From Streptomyces alboniger (lineage in GTDB: Bacteria > Actinomycetota > Actinomycetes > Streptomycetales > Streptomycetaceae): 64,000 nt of DNA. Shown piece after piece: positions 54,114 to 63,941 of this stretch. A program made the translations under genes and the position numbers. Below the pieces are notes generated by a model that saw only the letters and a program-made list of their open reading frames with translations, was not told the origin of the DNA and ran no database searches. The DNA is taken from assembly GCF_008704395.1 (NCBI RefSeq), contig NZ_CP023695.1, positions 5,518,001 to 5,582,000 on the forward strand, written 5' to 3'. Position 1 is the stretch's first letter. The number at the start of each line of letters is the position of its first letter.

Positions 54114-54230
54114 CCAGATCGCGCCCGCGCCGTTGGCGCGCGCGGTCGGTCTCCCGTTCGGCGCGAGGATCATGAGGAGCCAGACCGGGGCGGCCAGGTA
54201 GAAGGCGAGTTCGAGGAGGGTACCGGTCAT
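54114..54230 (-). pseudogene. Truncated ABA4-like (DUF4281) membrane protein
   Basis: ATG 54230 opens TGTLLELAFYLAAPVWLLMI then LAPNGRPTARA, the first helix of ABA4-like proteins. Homology ends after about 40 codons, where the AraC fragment begins on the other strand. Its start overlaps the stop of the upstream membrane-protein frame by 4 nt, preserving an ancient operon. Confidence 0.55.
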
Positions 54231-54645
54231 GCGGCGACCTCGATTTCCGTGGTGGAGGGAGTGGCGGGTCCGGCCGGGGTCCGCAGGGCCGCGCAGGTTT
54301 CCGCGGCCGTGGCGCCCGCGATCAGTGCGGCCGCCGTCAGGGTCGCGCAGTCCGGGTGGATCAGCGGCTGCCCGCGCAGTGCCTGCCAGGTGACCAGGGC
54401 GAAGAGCGCCGCGTACGCCGCCGAGCCCACCAGGACGAGCCGCAGGCTACGCACTCGTCGGCGAGGCGGGCCACGCGTGGCGCGAGAGCCATCAGCGCCG
54501 TGAGCAGCAGCGGGAGCAGCTGGAGCGCGTGCATGCCGGAGAAGTGCGGTATCCGCAGGTCACCGCCGGTCGTCGACCAGCCGGTCAGCGGCATCGAGGG
54601 CCCGCCGTCCGGGGCGCCGACGCTGTGCGCGCCGACCACCGGGGA
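54227..54645 (-). pseudogene. Frameshifted polytopic membrane protein
   Basis: From about 54645 one frame reads [20 protein letters not shown] then [20 protein letters not shown] and ADE. A single missing base near 54452 moves the reading to the next frame, which continues [20 protein letters not shown] to the stop at 54227. Together they look like one membrane protein with an HxxGMHALQ motif. The N-terminal part is absent or in a third frame. It lies upstream of the ABA4 remnant. A sequencing error could also explain the single-base shift. Confidence 0.6.
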
Positions 54646-54736
54646 CTCGCCGCGCCGCTGGCGGGCCGCGGGCTGGGGGCGGCACCGGCAGCCGGGAGAA
54701 CGCGGCGGTCGCGGGCACCGCTGACCGGCATCGCGA

Positions 54737-54769
54737 AGGGGCCCGGCACACCACGTGCGCCGGGCCCCT
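54737..54769 (-). terminator. Terminator of the EF-hand gene
   Basis: AGGGGCCCGGC (54737-54747) and GCCGGGCCCCT (54759-54769) make a perfect 11-bp stem with an 11-nt loop, eleven bases past the EF-hand stop on the minus strand. Confidence 0.75.
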
Positions 54770-54779
54770 CCCGCTCCGC

Positions 54780-54992
54780 CTACTTCTTCAGGCTCGCCCA
54801 GAACTCGTCGAACGACAGGCGCTTGTCCGCGTCGCTGTCCTTCGCGCCGATGACGGCCTCGGCCACCGTCTCGGTCATGTAGAAGTCGCCCATCTTGGCC
54901 ATGGCGCTCTTCCACTCGGCCGCCGTGATGAAGCCGTCGCCGTCCGCGTCGAACTGGTCGAACGTCCTGCGCGCTTCCTCGATGTCCGCCAC
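54780..54992 (-). CDS. Small EF-hand calcium-binding protein (CabC-like)
   Basis: A 70-residue protein consisting of two EF-hands: [12 protein letters not shown] (first loop, about residues 15-26) and [12 protein letters not shown] (second, about 52-63). Both loops keep Asp at positions 1, 3 and 5 and Glu at 12. Streptomyces calcium-buffer proteins of this size (CabB, CabC) influence aerial growth and germination. GTG 54992 has AAGGGG eight bases upstream; GTG 55001 is possible but badly spaced. It is the only intact gene inside the decay zone. Confidence 0.9.
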   Translation of the reverse strand: MADIEEARRTFDQFDADGDGFITAAEWKSAMAKMGDFYMTETVAEAVIGAKDSDADKRLSFDEFWASLKK

Positions 54993-55073
54993 CGGATCCA
55001 CCCCTTCTTGGTGCACTACTGACGGGGGTCAGGGTAACGGCCGTCCCCGGTCCGCATCACAAGGAGTACGCCC

Positions 55074-55342
55074 ATGGCCAGTGCCTCAGCCTCCCTCGGG
55101 GCGCTCCTGGACGCCGCCGCGCGCGGTGTGTTCCCGCCACCGGACGGCTCCACCACGGTCGTGCCGCAGGCCGCCCACCGCGACGCGGGCGTGATCGCGT
55201 TCACGGCGCACTCCGTCGTCTTCACCGACGAGGACCCGGAGTGGGTGCGGTCCACGCACCGGGCAACGCGCGCAGCGTGCGGGCCTTCCAGGCGGCGGGG
55301 TACCGGCCGGTGGGGTCGGAGGCCCTGTTCTTCGCGCGGTGA
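55074..55342 (+). pseudogene. GNAT acetyltransferase with internal deletion
   Basis: ATG 55074 with AAGGAG upstream opens 61 good codons (GALLDAAARGVFPPPDGSTT through FTDEDPEWVRST). The sequence then jumps, in another frame, to PGNARSVRAFQAAGYRPVGS and EALFFAR, the C-terminal acetyl-CoA-binding end of the same family, stopping at 55342. The roughly 150-residue middle is missing, so the gene is a deletion pseudogene. The junction is near 55256-55259. Confidence 0.8.
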
Positions 55343-55869
55343 GCAGCGGGGCCTGTTCCACGCCGGGCGAGCAAACTCTTCGCTGCCGCGCCCGCCCAGG
55401 CACGACCGAGTTCGAGCCGGTCGGGGTCCGTGGCGTCGGCCCGCCGAGGTCCTCTCCACGCGGCTGCACCTCGCGTCGGCGGTGAAGGCCCCCCGCTCTT
55501 GACGTCCGGCCCGACACGGGGGCCGCCGCCCCACGCCGCCGGGGCCCGGCCGCCCGTACGCGGTCGGAGACCGGACCCGCGACACGCGACCGCATCGCAG
55601 TCGGGCACGGCCGCGTTCGAGCTGCCGGGGTCTGGGGTGTCGGCTGTGCCCCGAGTCAGGCGTAACGCGTTCCAGCCTGCCCGGGGTCCCTGGCGTCCGC
55701 TATGCCTTGAGCCGGGCGCGGCCGCGTCCTGTGGCGTCCGCCACGCCGGTGCTCCGGCGCAACCGCGGCCCCGCCGTCGCCGTCCTACAGCGGCCACCCC
55801 TACAGCCCCAGCCGAGGGCGTTGTAGACGGCCCCCCCGCCACCGCCGCGAAAATCCCGGGAGCCCCCCC
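55343..55869. other. 527-bp gene-free region rich in degenerate repeats
   Basis: No supportable gene. Long open frames on both strands here are GC-driven and have no homology. The content is dominated by the repeat copies at 55391-55747, followed by a C-rich stretch leading to the TAP-like gene. Confidence 0.6.
55391..55747. repeat. Degenerate dispersed and tandem repeats of about 53-56 bp
   Basis: Three adjacent copies occur at 55598-55650, 55651-55706 and 55707-55747 (last truncated). Each runs GAGTCGGGC...GCGTTC, then GGGGTC, then TGGCGTC and ends near TGCC. A partial copy lies at 55391-55440 (CACGACCGAGTTCGAGCC, then GGGGTCCGTGGCGTCGG). Identity is only moderate. They are not CRISPR: no unique spacers and no conserved length. 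Confidence 0.5.
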
Positions 55870-57477
55870 GTGCACCCCGCACCCCACACCGCCGCTCACC
55901 CACGCCGCCCCCTGGCCCTCGCGCTCACCGCGCTCGTCGCCCTCGCGCTCACCGCGTGCACCGCCGGGAGCGGGGAAGGCGGTCAGGCGTCCGGGGAGCG
56001 CGGTGACCCCTCGGTGCGGCCCGGGCTTCAGCGGTTCTACGGGCAGGAGCTGGCGTGGCGTCCGTGCGGTGACGGTCTGAGCTGTGCCCGCCTCACCGTC
56101 CCCCGGGACTACGCCCACCCGCGGAACGGCAAGACCTTCGTCCTGCCGGTCGCGAAGGCGGCCACCGCCGGCAAGCACGACCGCATCGGCTCGCTCGTCT
56201 ACAACCCGGGCGGTCCCGGAGCCTCCGGAGTGAGCGACCTCAAGTCGGACAGCGGCGAGGTCTTCAGCGAGGAGGTGCGCGCCCGGTTCGACATCGTCTC
56301 CTTCGACCCGCGGGGCGTGGGCGGCAGCCGGCCCGCCGTGACGTGCGCGGAGCCCGACGACGAGGGCGCGGCGGACGACGCCCCCGAGCCCCTCACCCCC
56401 AGGACCCGTGGCGACCGCGCCCGCGCCCTCGCCGCCGCCCGCGCCGACGCCGAGGCCTGCGCGAAGGGCAGCGGCGGCATCCTGCGCCAGGTCGGAACCG
56501 ATGACGCGGCCCGCGACCTGGACGTCCTGCGGGCGGCACTGGGCGACCGGAAGCTGAGCTACCTCGGCTGGTCCTACGGGACGAGCCTCGGCACGTCGTA
56601 CGCCGAACAGTTCCCGCACCGCGTCCGCGCCCTCGCCCTGGACGGCGCGACCGACCCGTCCCTGAACTGGTCGCAGCGGGCCATCAGCCAAGGCGCCGGG
56701 TTCCGCAGGGCCGTCGAGGACTACGCCGAGTACTGCGCGGACATCGCGGGGGCCGGCTGCCCCGGCACGAGCCCGGCGGAGATATCCGGCGTGCTCGACA
56801 GGCTGTTCGAGGAGGCGGCGCGCGAGCCGCTGCCGGTCAGCGACGAAGAGGCGTACGAGGTCGACGCGCGGACCCTGCTCGATGTCGTCACGGACGCCAT
56901 GTACAGCCCCGAGGACGACTGGGAGGCCCTCTCCGACGCGCTGGCCGAGGCCGCCGACGGCGACGCCACCCGCCTCGCCGAGCTGGCGGAGGGCGACGAC
57001 GCCTCCGGAGATGACGCCTCCGGAGATGACGCTTCCGGAAACGCCCGTAGCAAGAGGCGAGAGGCCGGCAACGACGACGACGCCCTCCTCGCCGTCAGCT
57101 GCCTGGACACGCCCCACCCGCGCGCGGCGGGACCCTACTGGAAGGCCCTGGCACCCGCCGAGAAGGCCGCGGGCGTCTACGGCACATCGAGCGTCGTCGA
57201 CGAACTGACCTGCAAGGACTGGCCCGCGGGCACGCAGCGCCCGCACCGCGTCCGCGCCGCGGGCGTCCCCCCGGTCCTGGTCGTGGGCACCACCGGCGAC
57301 CCCGCGACGCCGTACGAGGAGGCCCGGAGCCTCGCCGAGCAGTTCCCCGGCGGGATGCTCCTGACGTACGAGGGCGTGGGCCACACCGCGTACGGCCGGA
57401 GCAACGCCTGCGTCACGGACGCCGTGGACGACTACCTCATCGACCTGAAGCGGATCGGGGCCGACACCATCTGCTGA
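55870..57477 (+). CDS. TAP-like alpha/beta-hydrolase peptidase lipoprotein
   Basis: A 535-residue secreted hydrolase of the tripeptidyl-aminopeptidase/SlpD-SlpE group. Lipobox LTAC lies near residue 29. LVYNPGGPGASGV is the oxyanion region and LGWSYGTSLG holds the nucleophile Ser. PVLVVGTTGDPATPYEEA carries Asp, and TYEGVGHTAYG the His in the TAP C-terminal domain. It removes N-terminal peptides from external proteins. GTG 55870 directly precedes the signal peptide. A small acidic 15-bp repeat insert sits at about residues 376-390, in a lid region. Confidence 0.93.
   Translation: MHPAPHTAAHPRRPLALALTALVALALTACTAGSGEGGQASGERGDPSVRPGLQRFYGQELAWRPCGDGLSCARLTVPRDYAHPRNGKTFVLPVAKAATAGKHDRIGSLVYNPGGPGASGVSDLKSDSGEVFSEEVRARFDIVSFDPRGVGGSRPAVTCAEPDDEGAADDAPEPLTPRTRGDRARALAAARADAEACAKGSGGILRQVGTDDAARDLDVLRAALGDRKLSYLGWSYGTSLGTSYAEQFPHRVRALALDGATDPSLNWSQRAISQGAGFRRAVEDYAEYCADIAGAGCPGTSPAEISGVLDRLFEEAAREPLPVSDEEAYEVDARTLLDVVTDAMYSPEDDWEALSDALAEAADGDATRLAELAEGDDASGDDASGDDASGNARSKRREAGNDDDALLAVSCLDTPHPRAAGPYWKALAPAEKAAGVYGTSSVVDELTCKDWPAGTQRPHRVRAAGVPPVLVVGTTGDPATPYEEARSLAEQFPGGMLLTYEGVGHTAYGRSNACVTDAVDDYLIDLKRIGADTIC
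56995..57039 (+). repeat. Three 15-bp tandem repeats inside the peptidase gene
   Basis: Copies at 56995-57009, 57010-57024 and 57025-57039 each encode DDASG. They form an in-frame acidic insert probably caused by replication slippage and likely to vary between strains. Confidence 0.85.
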
Positions 57478-57526
57478 CACCACCTGCCGACCCGCGCGCG
57501 CGGCGCCCCGAACCGAGGACGACGCC

Positions 57527-58912
<1,386 letters not shown>

Positions 58913-58988
58913 GGAAGACTCCAATGGTTGGTAGACGCCGTCGTCTGCCGGATGGTGCAGAAAGCAGGGCGTGCGCCGGGCATGAGCC

Positions 58989-59064
58989 GGGGCACCGCAC
59001 TCACTGTGTTCACTTCCAGTGTGCGCGGTGCCCCGAAGTTTCGTACGAGGAAAAGCGTACGAAA
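58989..59064 (-). terminator. Double hairpin terminator after glyA
   Basis: Immediately past the glyA stop a perfect 9-bp hairpin TTTCGTACG/CGTACGAAA (59039-59047 with 59056-59064) is followed on the transcript by a second stem GCGGTGCCCC/GGGGCACCGC (59025-59034 with 58989-58998) containing an inner CACTG/CAGTG stem. Either could end transcription before sdaA. Confidence 0.7.
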
Positions 59065-59067
59065 ATG

Positions 59068-60327
59068 CTACAGGTTGGGGTACAGGGGGTGCTTGGCCGC
59101 CAGAGCCGAGACCCGCGCCTTGAGGGCGTCTGCGTCGAAGCCGGGCTTGAGGGCCTCGGCGATGACGTCGGCGACCTCCCGGAAGTCCTCCTCCTGGAAG
59201 CCGCGCGTGGCGAGCGCCGGGGTGCCGATCCGCAGGCCCGAGGTGACCATCGGGGGGCGCGGGTCGTTCGGGATGGCGTTGCGGTTGACCGTGATGCCGA
59301 CCTCGTGGAGGCGGTCCTCGGCCTGCTGGCCGTCCAGCTCGCTGTTGCGCAGGTCCACCAGGACCAGGTGCACGTCCGTGCCGCCGGACAGGACGTCGAC
59401 GCCGACGGCCTTGGCGTCGTCCTGCACCAGGCGCTCGGCCAGGATGCGGGCACCGTCCAGGGTGCGCTGCTGGCGCTCCTTGAACTCCTCGCTCGCGGCG
59501 ACCTTGAACGAGACGGCCTTGGCGGCGATCACGTGTTCGAGGGGGCCGCCCTGGAAGCCGGGGAAGACCGCGGAGTTCAGCTTCTTCGCGAAGTCCTTGT
59601 TGCGGGCCAGGATGATGCCGCCGCGCGGACCGCCCAGCGTCTTGTGCGTGGTGGAGGTCACCACGTCCGCGAACGGCACCGGGTTGGGGTGCAGCCCGGC
59701 GGCGACCAGGCCGGCGAAGTGCGCCATGTCGACCCACAGGTACGCGCCGACCTCGTCGGCGATCCGGCGGAACTCCGCGAAGTCCAGCTGCCGCGGGTAG
59801 GCGGACCAGCCCGCGATGATCACCTTCGGGCTGTTCTCCTTGGCCAGGCGCTCGACCTCGGCCATGTCGACCAGACCGGCCTCGTCCACGTGGTACGGGA
59901 CCACGTTGAACTGCTTGCCGGAGAAGTTCAGGCGCATGCCGTGGGTGAGGTGGCCGCCGTGCGCCAGGTCCAGGCCGAGGATCGTGTCGCCGGGCTGGGC
60001 GATCGCGAAGAGGGCGGCCTGGTTGGCGGAGGCGCCGGAGTGCGGCTGGACGTTGGCGTACTCGGCGCCGAACAGCTCCTTGACGCGGTCGATCGCGATC
60101 TGCTCGGCGACGTCGACGTGCTCGCAGCCGCCGTAGTAGCGGCGGCCGGGGTAGCCCTCGGCGTACTTGTTGGTGAGGACCGTGCCCTGGGCCTCCATGA
60201 CGGCGACCGGAGCGAAGTTCTCCGAGGCGATCATTTCCAGGGTCGACTGCTGGCGGTGCAGCTCGGCGTCGACGGCGGCGGCGACGTCCGGGTCCAGCTC
60301 GTGGAGAGGGGTGTTCAGAAGCGACAT
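59068..60327 (-). CDS. glyA: Serine hydroxymethyltransferase
   Basis: A 419-residue PLP enzyme interconverting serine and glycine with tetrahydrofolate. The N-terminal region has [11 protein letters not shown], the PLP site [15 protein letters not shown] (Schiff-base Lys) and PFEGG-like [11 protein letters not shown]. Length is normal. ATG 60327 follows AAGGA at eight bases. It sits between gcvH and sdaA, so glycine cleavage yields methylene-THF that this enzyme uses to make serine from a second glycine. Streptomyces usually has another glyA; this copy is the glycine-catabolic one. Confidence 0.96.
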   Translation of the reverse strand: MSLLNTPLHELDPDVAAAVDAELHRQQSTLEMIASENFAPVAVMEAQGTVLTNKYAEGYPGRRYYGGCEHVDVAEQIAIDRVKELFGAEYANVQPHSGASANQAALFAIAQPGDTILGLDLAHGGHLTHGMRLNFSGKQFNVVPYHVDEAGLVDMAEVERLAKENSPKVIIAGWSAYPRQLDFAEFRRIADEVGAYLWVDMAHFAGLVAAGLHPNPVPFADVVTSTTHKTLGGPRGGIILARNKDFAKKLNSAVFPGFQGGPLEHVIAAKAVSFKVAASEEFKERQQRTLDGARILAERLVQDDAKAVGVDVLSGGTDVHLVLVDLRNSELDGQQAEDRLHEVGITVNRNAIPNDPRPPMVTSGLRIGTPALATRGFQEEDFREVADVIAEALKPGFDADALKARVSALAAKHPLYPNL

Positions 60328-60338
60328 CGGGGAGATCC

Positions 60339-60716
60339 TTAGCTGCCGGAGAACTCGGTGTACTCGTCCGCGGAGAGCAGGTCCTTCGGCTCCTCCGTGG
60401 TCCGGACCTTGAAGAGCCAACCGCCCTCGAACGGCGCGGAGTTCACCAGCGAGGGGTCGTCCACGACGTCCTGGTTGGCCTCGACGACCTCGCCGGTCAC
60501 CGGGGAGTAGAGGTCGCTGACCGACTTGGTCGACTCCAGCTCACCGCAGGTCTCGCCCGCGGTCACCGTGTCACCGACCTCCGGAAGCTGCACGAAGACG
60601 ACGTCGCCGAGCGCGTTGGCCGCGTGCTCGGTGATGCCGATCGTCGACACGCCCTCCTCGGCGGCCGACAGCCACTCGTGCTCCTTGCTGTAACGCAGCT
60701 GCTGGGGGTTGCTCAT
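60339..60716 (-). CDS. gcvH: Glycine cleavage system H protein
   Basis: A 125-residue lipoyl carrier shuttling the aminomethyl group between the P and T proteins. The lipoylated Lys lies in [21 protein letters not shown] at the N-terminus and [13 protein letters not shown] near the end are standard. ATG 60716 is the family start; the open frame further upstream is not GcvH. It has 58 bases between it and gcvT and 11 to glyA. The P protein gene is not in the window. Confidence 0.96.
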   Translation of the reverse strand: MSNPQQLRYSKEHEWLSAAEEGVSTIGITEHAANALGDVVFVQLPEVGDTVTAGETCGELESTKSVSDLYSPVTGEVVEANQDVVDDPSLVNSAPFEGGWLFKVRTTEEPKDLLSADEYTEFSGS

Positions 60717-60774
60717 GACCTGAATTCTCCTGTACGCGGGTGGGTGCTGCGGAACGGGGACGATGTGCGGGCAG

Positions 60775-61908
60775 TCACTTCTGGCGCTTGTAGAACGGCA
60801 GCGCCACGACCTCGTACGGCTCGTGGGTACCACGGATGTCCACGCCGACGCCGGGCGTGCCCGGGGCCGAGTGCTCCGCGTCGACGTACGCCATCGCGAT
60901 CGGCTTGCCCAGCGTCGGGGACGGGGCGCCCGAGGTGACCTCGCCGATGACCTTGCCGTCCGCGACCACCGGGAAGCCCGCGCGCGGGACGCGGCGGCCC
61001 GCGGCGATCAGGCCGACGAGCTTGCGCGGCGGGGCGGACTCGGCGCGCTCGGCGGCGGCCGCGAGCGCCGCGCGCCCCACGAAGGTCTCGGACCGCGACG
61101 TCTTCTCGAACTTCACGACCCGCCCGAGCCCCGCGTCGAACGGCGTCAGCTCGGCGGTCAGCTCGTGCCCGTACAGCGGCATGCCCGCCTCCAGGCGCAG
61201 CGTGTCGCGGCAGGAGAGGCCCGCGGGGACCAGGCCGACCGGCGTGCCCGCCTCCATCAGCGCGCCCCACAGCTTCTCGGCGTCACCGGGGGCGACGAAC
61301 AGTTCGAAGCCGTCCTCGCCGGTGTAGCCCGTGCGGGCGATCAGCGCGGGGACGCCCGCGACGGTGCCGGGCAGGCCCGCGTAGTACTTCAGGTTGTCCA
61401 GGTCGGCGTCCGTCAGGGACTTCAGGATGCCGGGGGACTCGGGGCCCTGGACGGCGAGCAGCGCGTAGGCGTCGCGATCGTCGCGGACCTCCACGTCGAA
61501 GCCCTCGGCGCGGGCGGTGAGCGCGTCGAGGACGACCTGGGCGTTGGAGGCGTTGGCGACGACCATGTACTCGGGGGCCTCGGGCTCGCCGAGCCGGTAG
61601 ACGATCAGGTCGTCCAGGATGCCGCCGTCCTCGGCGACGATCATCGTGTAGCGGGCGCGGCCGACCCCGATGGAGCCGATGTTGCCGACCAGCGCGAAGT
61701 TCAGGAAGTCCGCGGCCGCCGGGCCGGTGACGGTGATCTCGCCCATGTGGGAGAGGTCGAAGAGACCGGCCTTGGTGCGCACGGCGTTGTGCTCGTCGCG
61801 CTCGCTGCCGTACCGCAGCGGCATGTCCCAGCCCGCGAAGTCGGTCATGGTCGCGCCGAGCGACCGATGGACGGCGTCGAGGGCGGTCAGACGGGGGGCA
61901 GTGCTCAT
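60775..61908 (-). CDS. gcvT: Glycine cleavage system T protein (aminomethyltransferase)
   Basis: A 377-residue folate-dependent enzyme releasing ammonia and methylene-THF from the aminomethyl-H protein. Signature regions are [23 protein letters not shown] (with the catalytic Asp nearby), [13 protein letters not shown] and the C-terminal [18 protein letters not shown] 61908 has GGGAG eight bases upstream. It is first in gcvT-gcvH-glyA and lies directly behind a tandem glycine riboswitch that activates it when glycine is plentiful. Confidence 0.96.
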   Translation of the reverse strand: MSTAPRLTALDAVHRSLGATMTDFAGWDMPLRYGSERDEHNAVRTKAGLFDLSHMGEITVTGPAAADFLNFALVGNIGSIGVGRARYTMIVAEDGGILDDLIVYRLGEPEAPEYMVVANASNAQVVLDALTARAEGFDVEVRDDRDAYALLAVQGPESPGILKSLTDADLDNLKYYAGLPGTVAGVPALIARTGYTGEDGFELFVAPGDAEKLWGALMEAGTPVGLVPAGLSCRDTLRLEAGMPLYGHELTAELTPFDAGLGRVVKFEKTSRSETFVGRAALAAAAERAESAPPRKLVGLIAAGRRVPRAGFPVVADGKVIGEVTSGAPSPTLGKPIAMAYVDAEHSAPGTPGVGVDIRGTHEPYEVVALPFYKRQK

Positions 61909-61952
61909 GAAGGGAACTCCCAGGGCATGACGGGCGAGGTCGATCCTCCCCA

Positions 61953-62158
61953 TCTGTCATCGGAACCTGAGAGGTTCGCCACGACCACTCGGCCTGCGAG
62001 GGTCACGGCTTGCACCTTGGGTGGAGCCGACGGCTGCCGGCCCGCTTTTCAGATGTGCCTCGCCCGCGCGGTACGGGGCCTGAGAGATTCAAGGGAGGGA
62101 CTTGCTCCTTCGGCGCCCCGGAGCGTCGTACGACGCCTGCCGGGAACTCTCCCGCGCG
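61953..62158 (-). ncRNA. Tandem glycine riboswitch upstream of gcvT
   Basis: On the minus strand two aptamers are readable. The first opens CGCGGGAGAG and closes GAATCTCTCAGGCCCCGTA, with core GCCGAAGGAGCAAG. The second has core CACCCAAGGTGCAAGC and closes GCGAACCTCTCAGGTTCCG. These A-N-GGNGCAAG and CUCUCAGG pairs are the hallmark of the gcvT element. The 3' aptamer ends about 45 bases before the gcvT start, leaving room for an expression platform. I see no classic U-tract terminator there, so translational control is likely. Confidence 0.9.
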
Positions 62159-62286
62159 GATTCAAACGGCCGGTATGGAGTTGGCGCGCACATCATTGCA
62201 CGCGAGGTGGACGAGGGGGACTCATGGTCGAGTAATCCCCTTGTGCGGCATTACCTTCTCTTTACACTTGCCGGGGAAAGCAGTAC

Positions 62287-62985
62287 GTGACCGCTATGGG
62301 GAGGCAGATCACGGTGCGCAGCAGGACGAGTGTGTACGCCACGACCACGGGGGTGGCGCTGCCCAAGCAGGCCGCCGCCCCGCTCGGGGAGGACTGCGGC
62401 CGGCTCCCCGTGGCCGTCGTCCGGGATCTGCGCCACCGGGCCGGGCACAGCCCCCACCGGCTCTCCTTCGACGAGGGCGACCTGGTCGTCGTCTCCGGGC
62501 TGCCCGGCGGCGGAAAGTCCACGCTGATGCGGCAGGCCGTCACGGGCCCCCGCATCGACTCCCAGGACACCCGCGACCGCTGGGCCCGCCGCATGCCGCG
62601 CCTGCTGCCCTACGCGCTCTACCGCCCCCTGGTCCGCCTCGCGCACTACGCGGCGCTGCGCCGCGTCCTGCGGTCCGGCGCCGGCGCCGTCGTGCACGAC
62701 TGCGGCACCCAGCCCTGGGTGCGCCGCTGGCTCGCCCGCGAGGCCGCGCGGCGCGGCAGGACCCTGCACCTGCTCCTGCTCGACGTCCCCGCGGACACCG
62801 CCCTCGCCGGCCAGCGCGAGCGCGGCCGCGGCGTCTCCCGGTACGCCTTCGCGCGCCACCGCAGAACCGTCGGGCGGCTGGTCGGTGCCGCCGAGCGCGG
62901 CCGTCTGCCGCGCGGCTGCGGCTCGGCGGTGCTCCTCGACCGCGCGGCGGCGCAGGTCCTGCGGGGGATCGCCTTCGACCGCTGA
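62287..62985 (+). CDS. P-loop ATP/GTP-binding protein (kinase-like)
   Basis: A 232-residue protein with a Walker A motif GLPGGGKST (about residues 77-85) and LLLLDVPADTALAGQRERGR downstream, as in AAA_33/zeta-toxin-like P-loop kinases. The first 70 residues are unassigned. It probably phosphorylates a small molecule, or binds nucleotide as a switch; the substrate is unknown. GTG 62287 is preceded by GGGGAAAG at nine bases; ATG 62296 is an alternative. It is divergent from the riboswitch leader and lies upstream of the SseB-like gene. Confidence 0.8.
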   Translation: MTAMGRQITVRSRTSVYATTTGVALPKQAAAPLGEDCGRLPVAVVRDLRHRAGHSPHRLSFDEGDLVVVSGLPGGGKSTLMRQAVTGPRIDSQDTRDRWARRMPRLLPYALYRPLVRLAHYAALRRVLRSGAGAVVHDCGTQPWVRRWLAREAARRGRTLHLLLLDVPADTALAGQRERGRGVSRYAFARHRRTVGRLVGAAERGRLPRGCGSAVLLDRAAAQVLRGIAFDR

Positions 62986-63045
62986 GGACGCCCGACGCTA
63001 GGGTTTCGGCCGCAGGCAGCCGCGACCCGCGGGCAGCGGTCGTGG

Positions 63046-63080
63046 GCAGGGGTTGGACAGCGCGAGCAGGGGTTGGACAG
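63046..63080 (+). repeat. Direct repeat of the ribosome-site region before the SseB-like gene
   Basis: GCAGGGGTTGGACAG occurs at 63046-63060 and again at 63066-63080, immediately before ATG 63081. The AGGGG of the second copy is well spaced as the ribosome site; the first copy is a 20-bp-shifted duplicate. Confidence 0.8.
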
Positions 63081-63863
63081 ATGGACTTTCCGGCGCAGGC
63101 ACATGCCCATCCGTACGGCGGATGGCCGGGCAATGAACTCGAAGAGGTCCTCGCGGCCTCCCTCGGCGCCCCCGCGTCGGCGGGCGCACGGATCGTGGAG
63201 GTCCTCGGCCGCAGCCGGATATGGATCCCCCTGCCGAACGGCGGGGGCCCCGACAGCGGCACCCTCGACCTGCCCACCCTGGAGATCGACGGCCAGGCGT
63301 ACGTCCCCGTCTTCACCTCCGAACAGCAGTTCCGCCAGGCACTCGGCGAGGCGGCCGACCGCATGGGACACACGGTCGCACCCGCCGTCGAGTTCGCCCG
63401 CGGCCTGCCCCCGCAGCTGGGCCTGGCCCTGAACCCGGACGGCACGGTCGGCGTCCCGCTGCCGCCCCCCGCGGTCGCCGAGCTGTGCCGGGCCGGGCGC
63501 ACCCCGCTGGACGGGCCCACCACCGGCGGCCGCGTACGCCTCTTCGAGCCGGACTGGCAGGAGGACCCCGTGGACTTCCTCGCCGCGGCCGGCCGGGAGT
63601 TCGAGGCGGCCGGCGTCGTGCTCACGGCGCGCCGCTGCCTGGCCGCCATCGAGACGGACGACCCGACCCTCTTCGTCGGTGTCGAACTGTCCTCCTGGGA
63701 GGGCACCGCCCGCGACCTGCCGATGGAGGCCCTGGGCCGCGCCCTCGGCCAGGTCCCCGTGCCGTGGCCGGTGAACCTCGTCCTGCTCGACGTGGCGCAG
63801 GACCCGGTCGCCGACTGGCTGCGCGTGACGGTGCGGCCGTTCTACCACCGGATCGCCGCTTAA
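63081..63863 (+). CDS. SseB-like protein
   Basis: A 260-residue protein with an N-terminal SseB domain (about residues 20-130: ELEEVLAASLGAP, RIWIPLPNGG, AYVPVFTSEQQFRQAL) and an SseB C-terminal domain (about 155-260: VRLFEPDWQEDPVDFLAA, LFVGVELSS, RVTVRPFYHR). SseB in E. coli is linked to enhanced serine sensitivity; its biochemistry is unknown. The setting beside sdaA, glyA and gcv genes supports a link to serine or glycine. ATG 63081 with AGGGG is clear. Confidence 0.85.
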   Translation: MDFPAQAHAHPYGGWPGNELEEVLAASLGAPASAGARIVEVLGRSRIWIPLPNGGGPDSGTLDLPTLEIDGQAYVPVFTSEQQFRQALGEAADRMGHTVAPAVEFARGLPPQLGLALNPDGTVGVPLPPPAVAELCRAGRTPLDGPTTGGRVRLFEPDWQEDPVDFLAAAGREFEAAGVVLTARRCLAAIETDDPTLFVGVELSSWEGTARDLPMEALGRALGQVPVPWPVNLVLLDVAQDPVADWLRVTVRPFYHRIAA

Positions 63864-63881
63864 GCTGGTTCCATTCCTTGG

Positions 63882-63898
63882 GCCCAGTGACTGGGCCT
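63882..63898 (+). terminator. Small hairpin between the SseB-like gene and the next gene
   Basis: GGCCCAG (63882-63888) and CTGGGCC (63892-63898) form a 7-bp stem with a 3-nt loop, followed by TATTCCT. The structure is weak and may be a leaky terminator. Confidence 0.4.
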
Positions 63899-63941
63899 AT
63901 TCCTCGGGTCCGTTGAGTTCGTCACGAAGGGGCGGTTACGG

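Noticed and set aside
54455..55585. Open frames encoding Arg-rich proteins over the decay zone
   Set aside because: No homology and no ribosome sites; recognisable fragments in other frames explain the region better.
55391..55747. Possible CRISPR array or insertion-sequence end
   Set aside because: Copies are contiguous, degenerate and unequal in length; no transposase, inverted terminal repeats or target-site duplication is visible.
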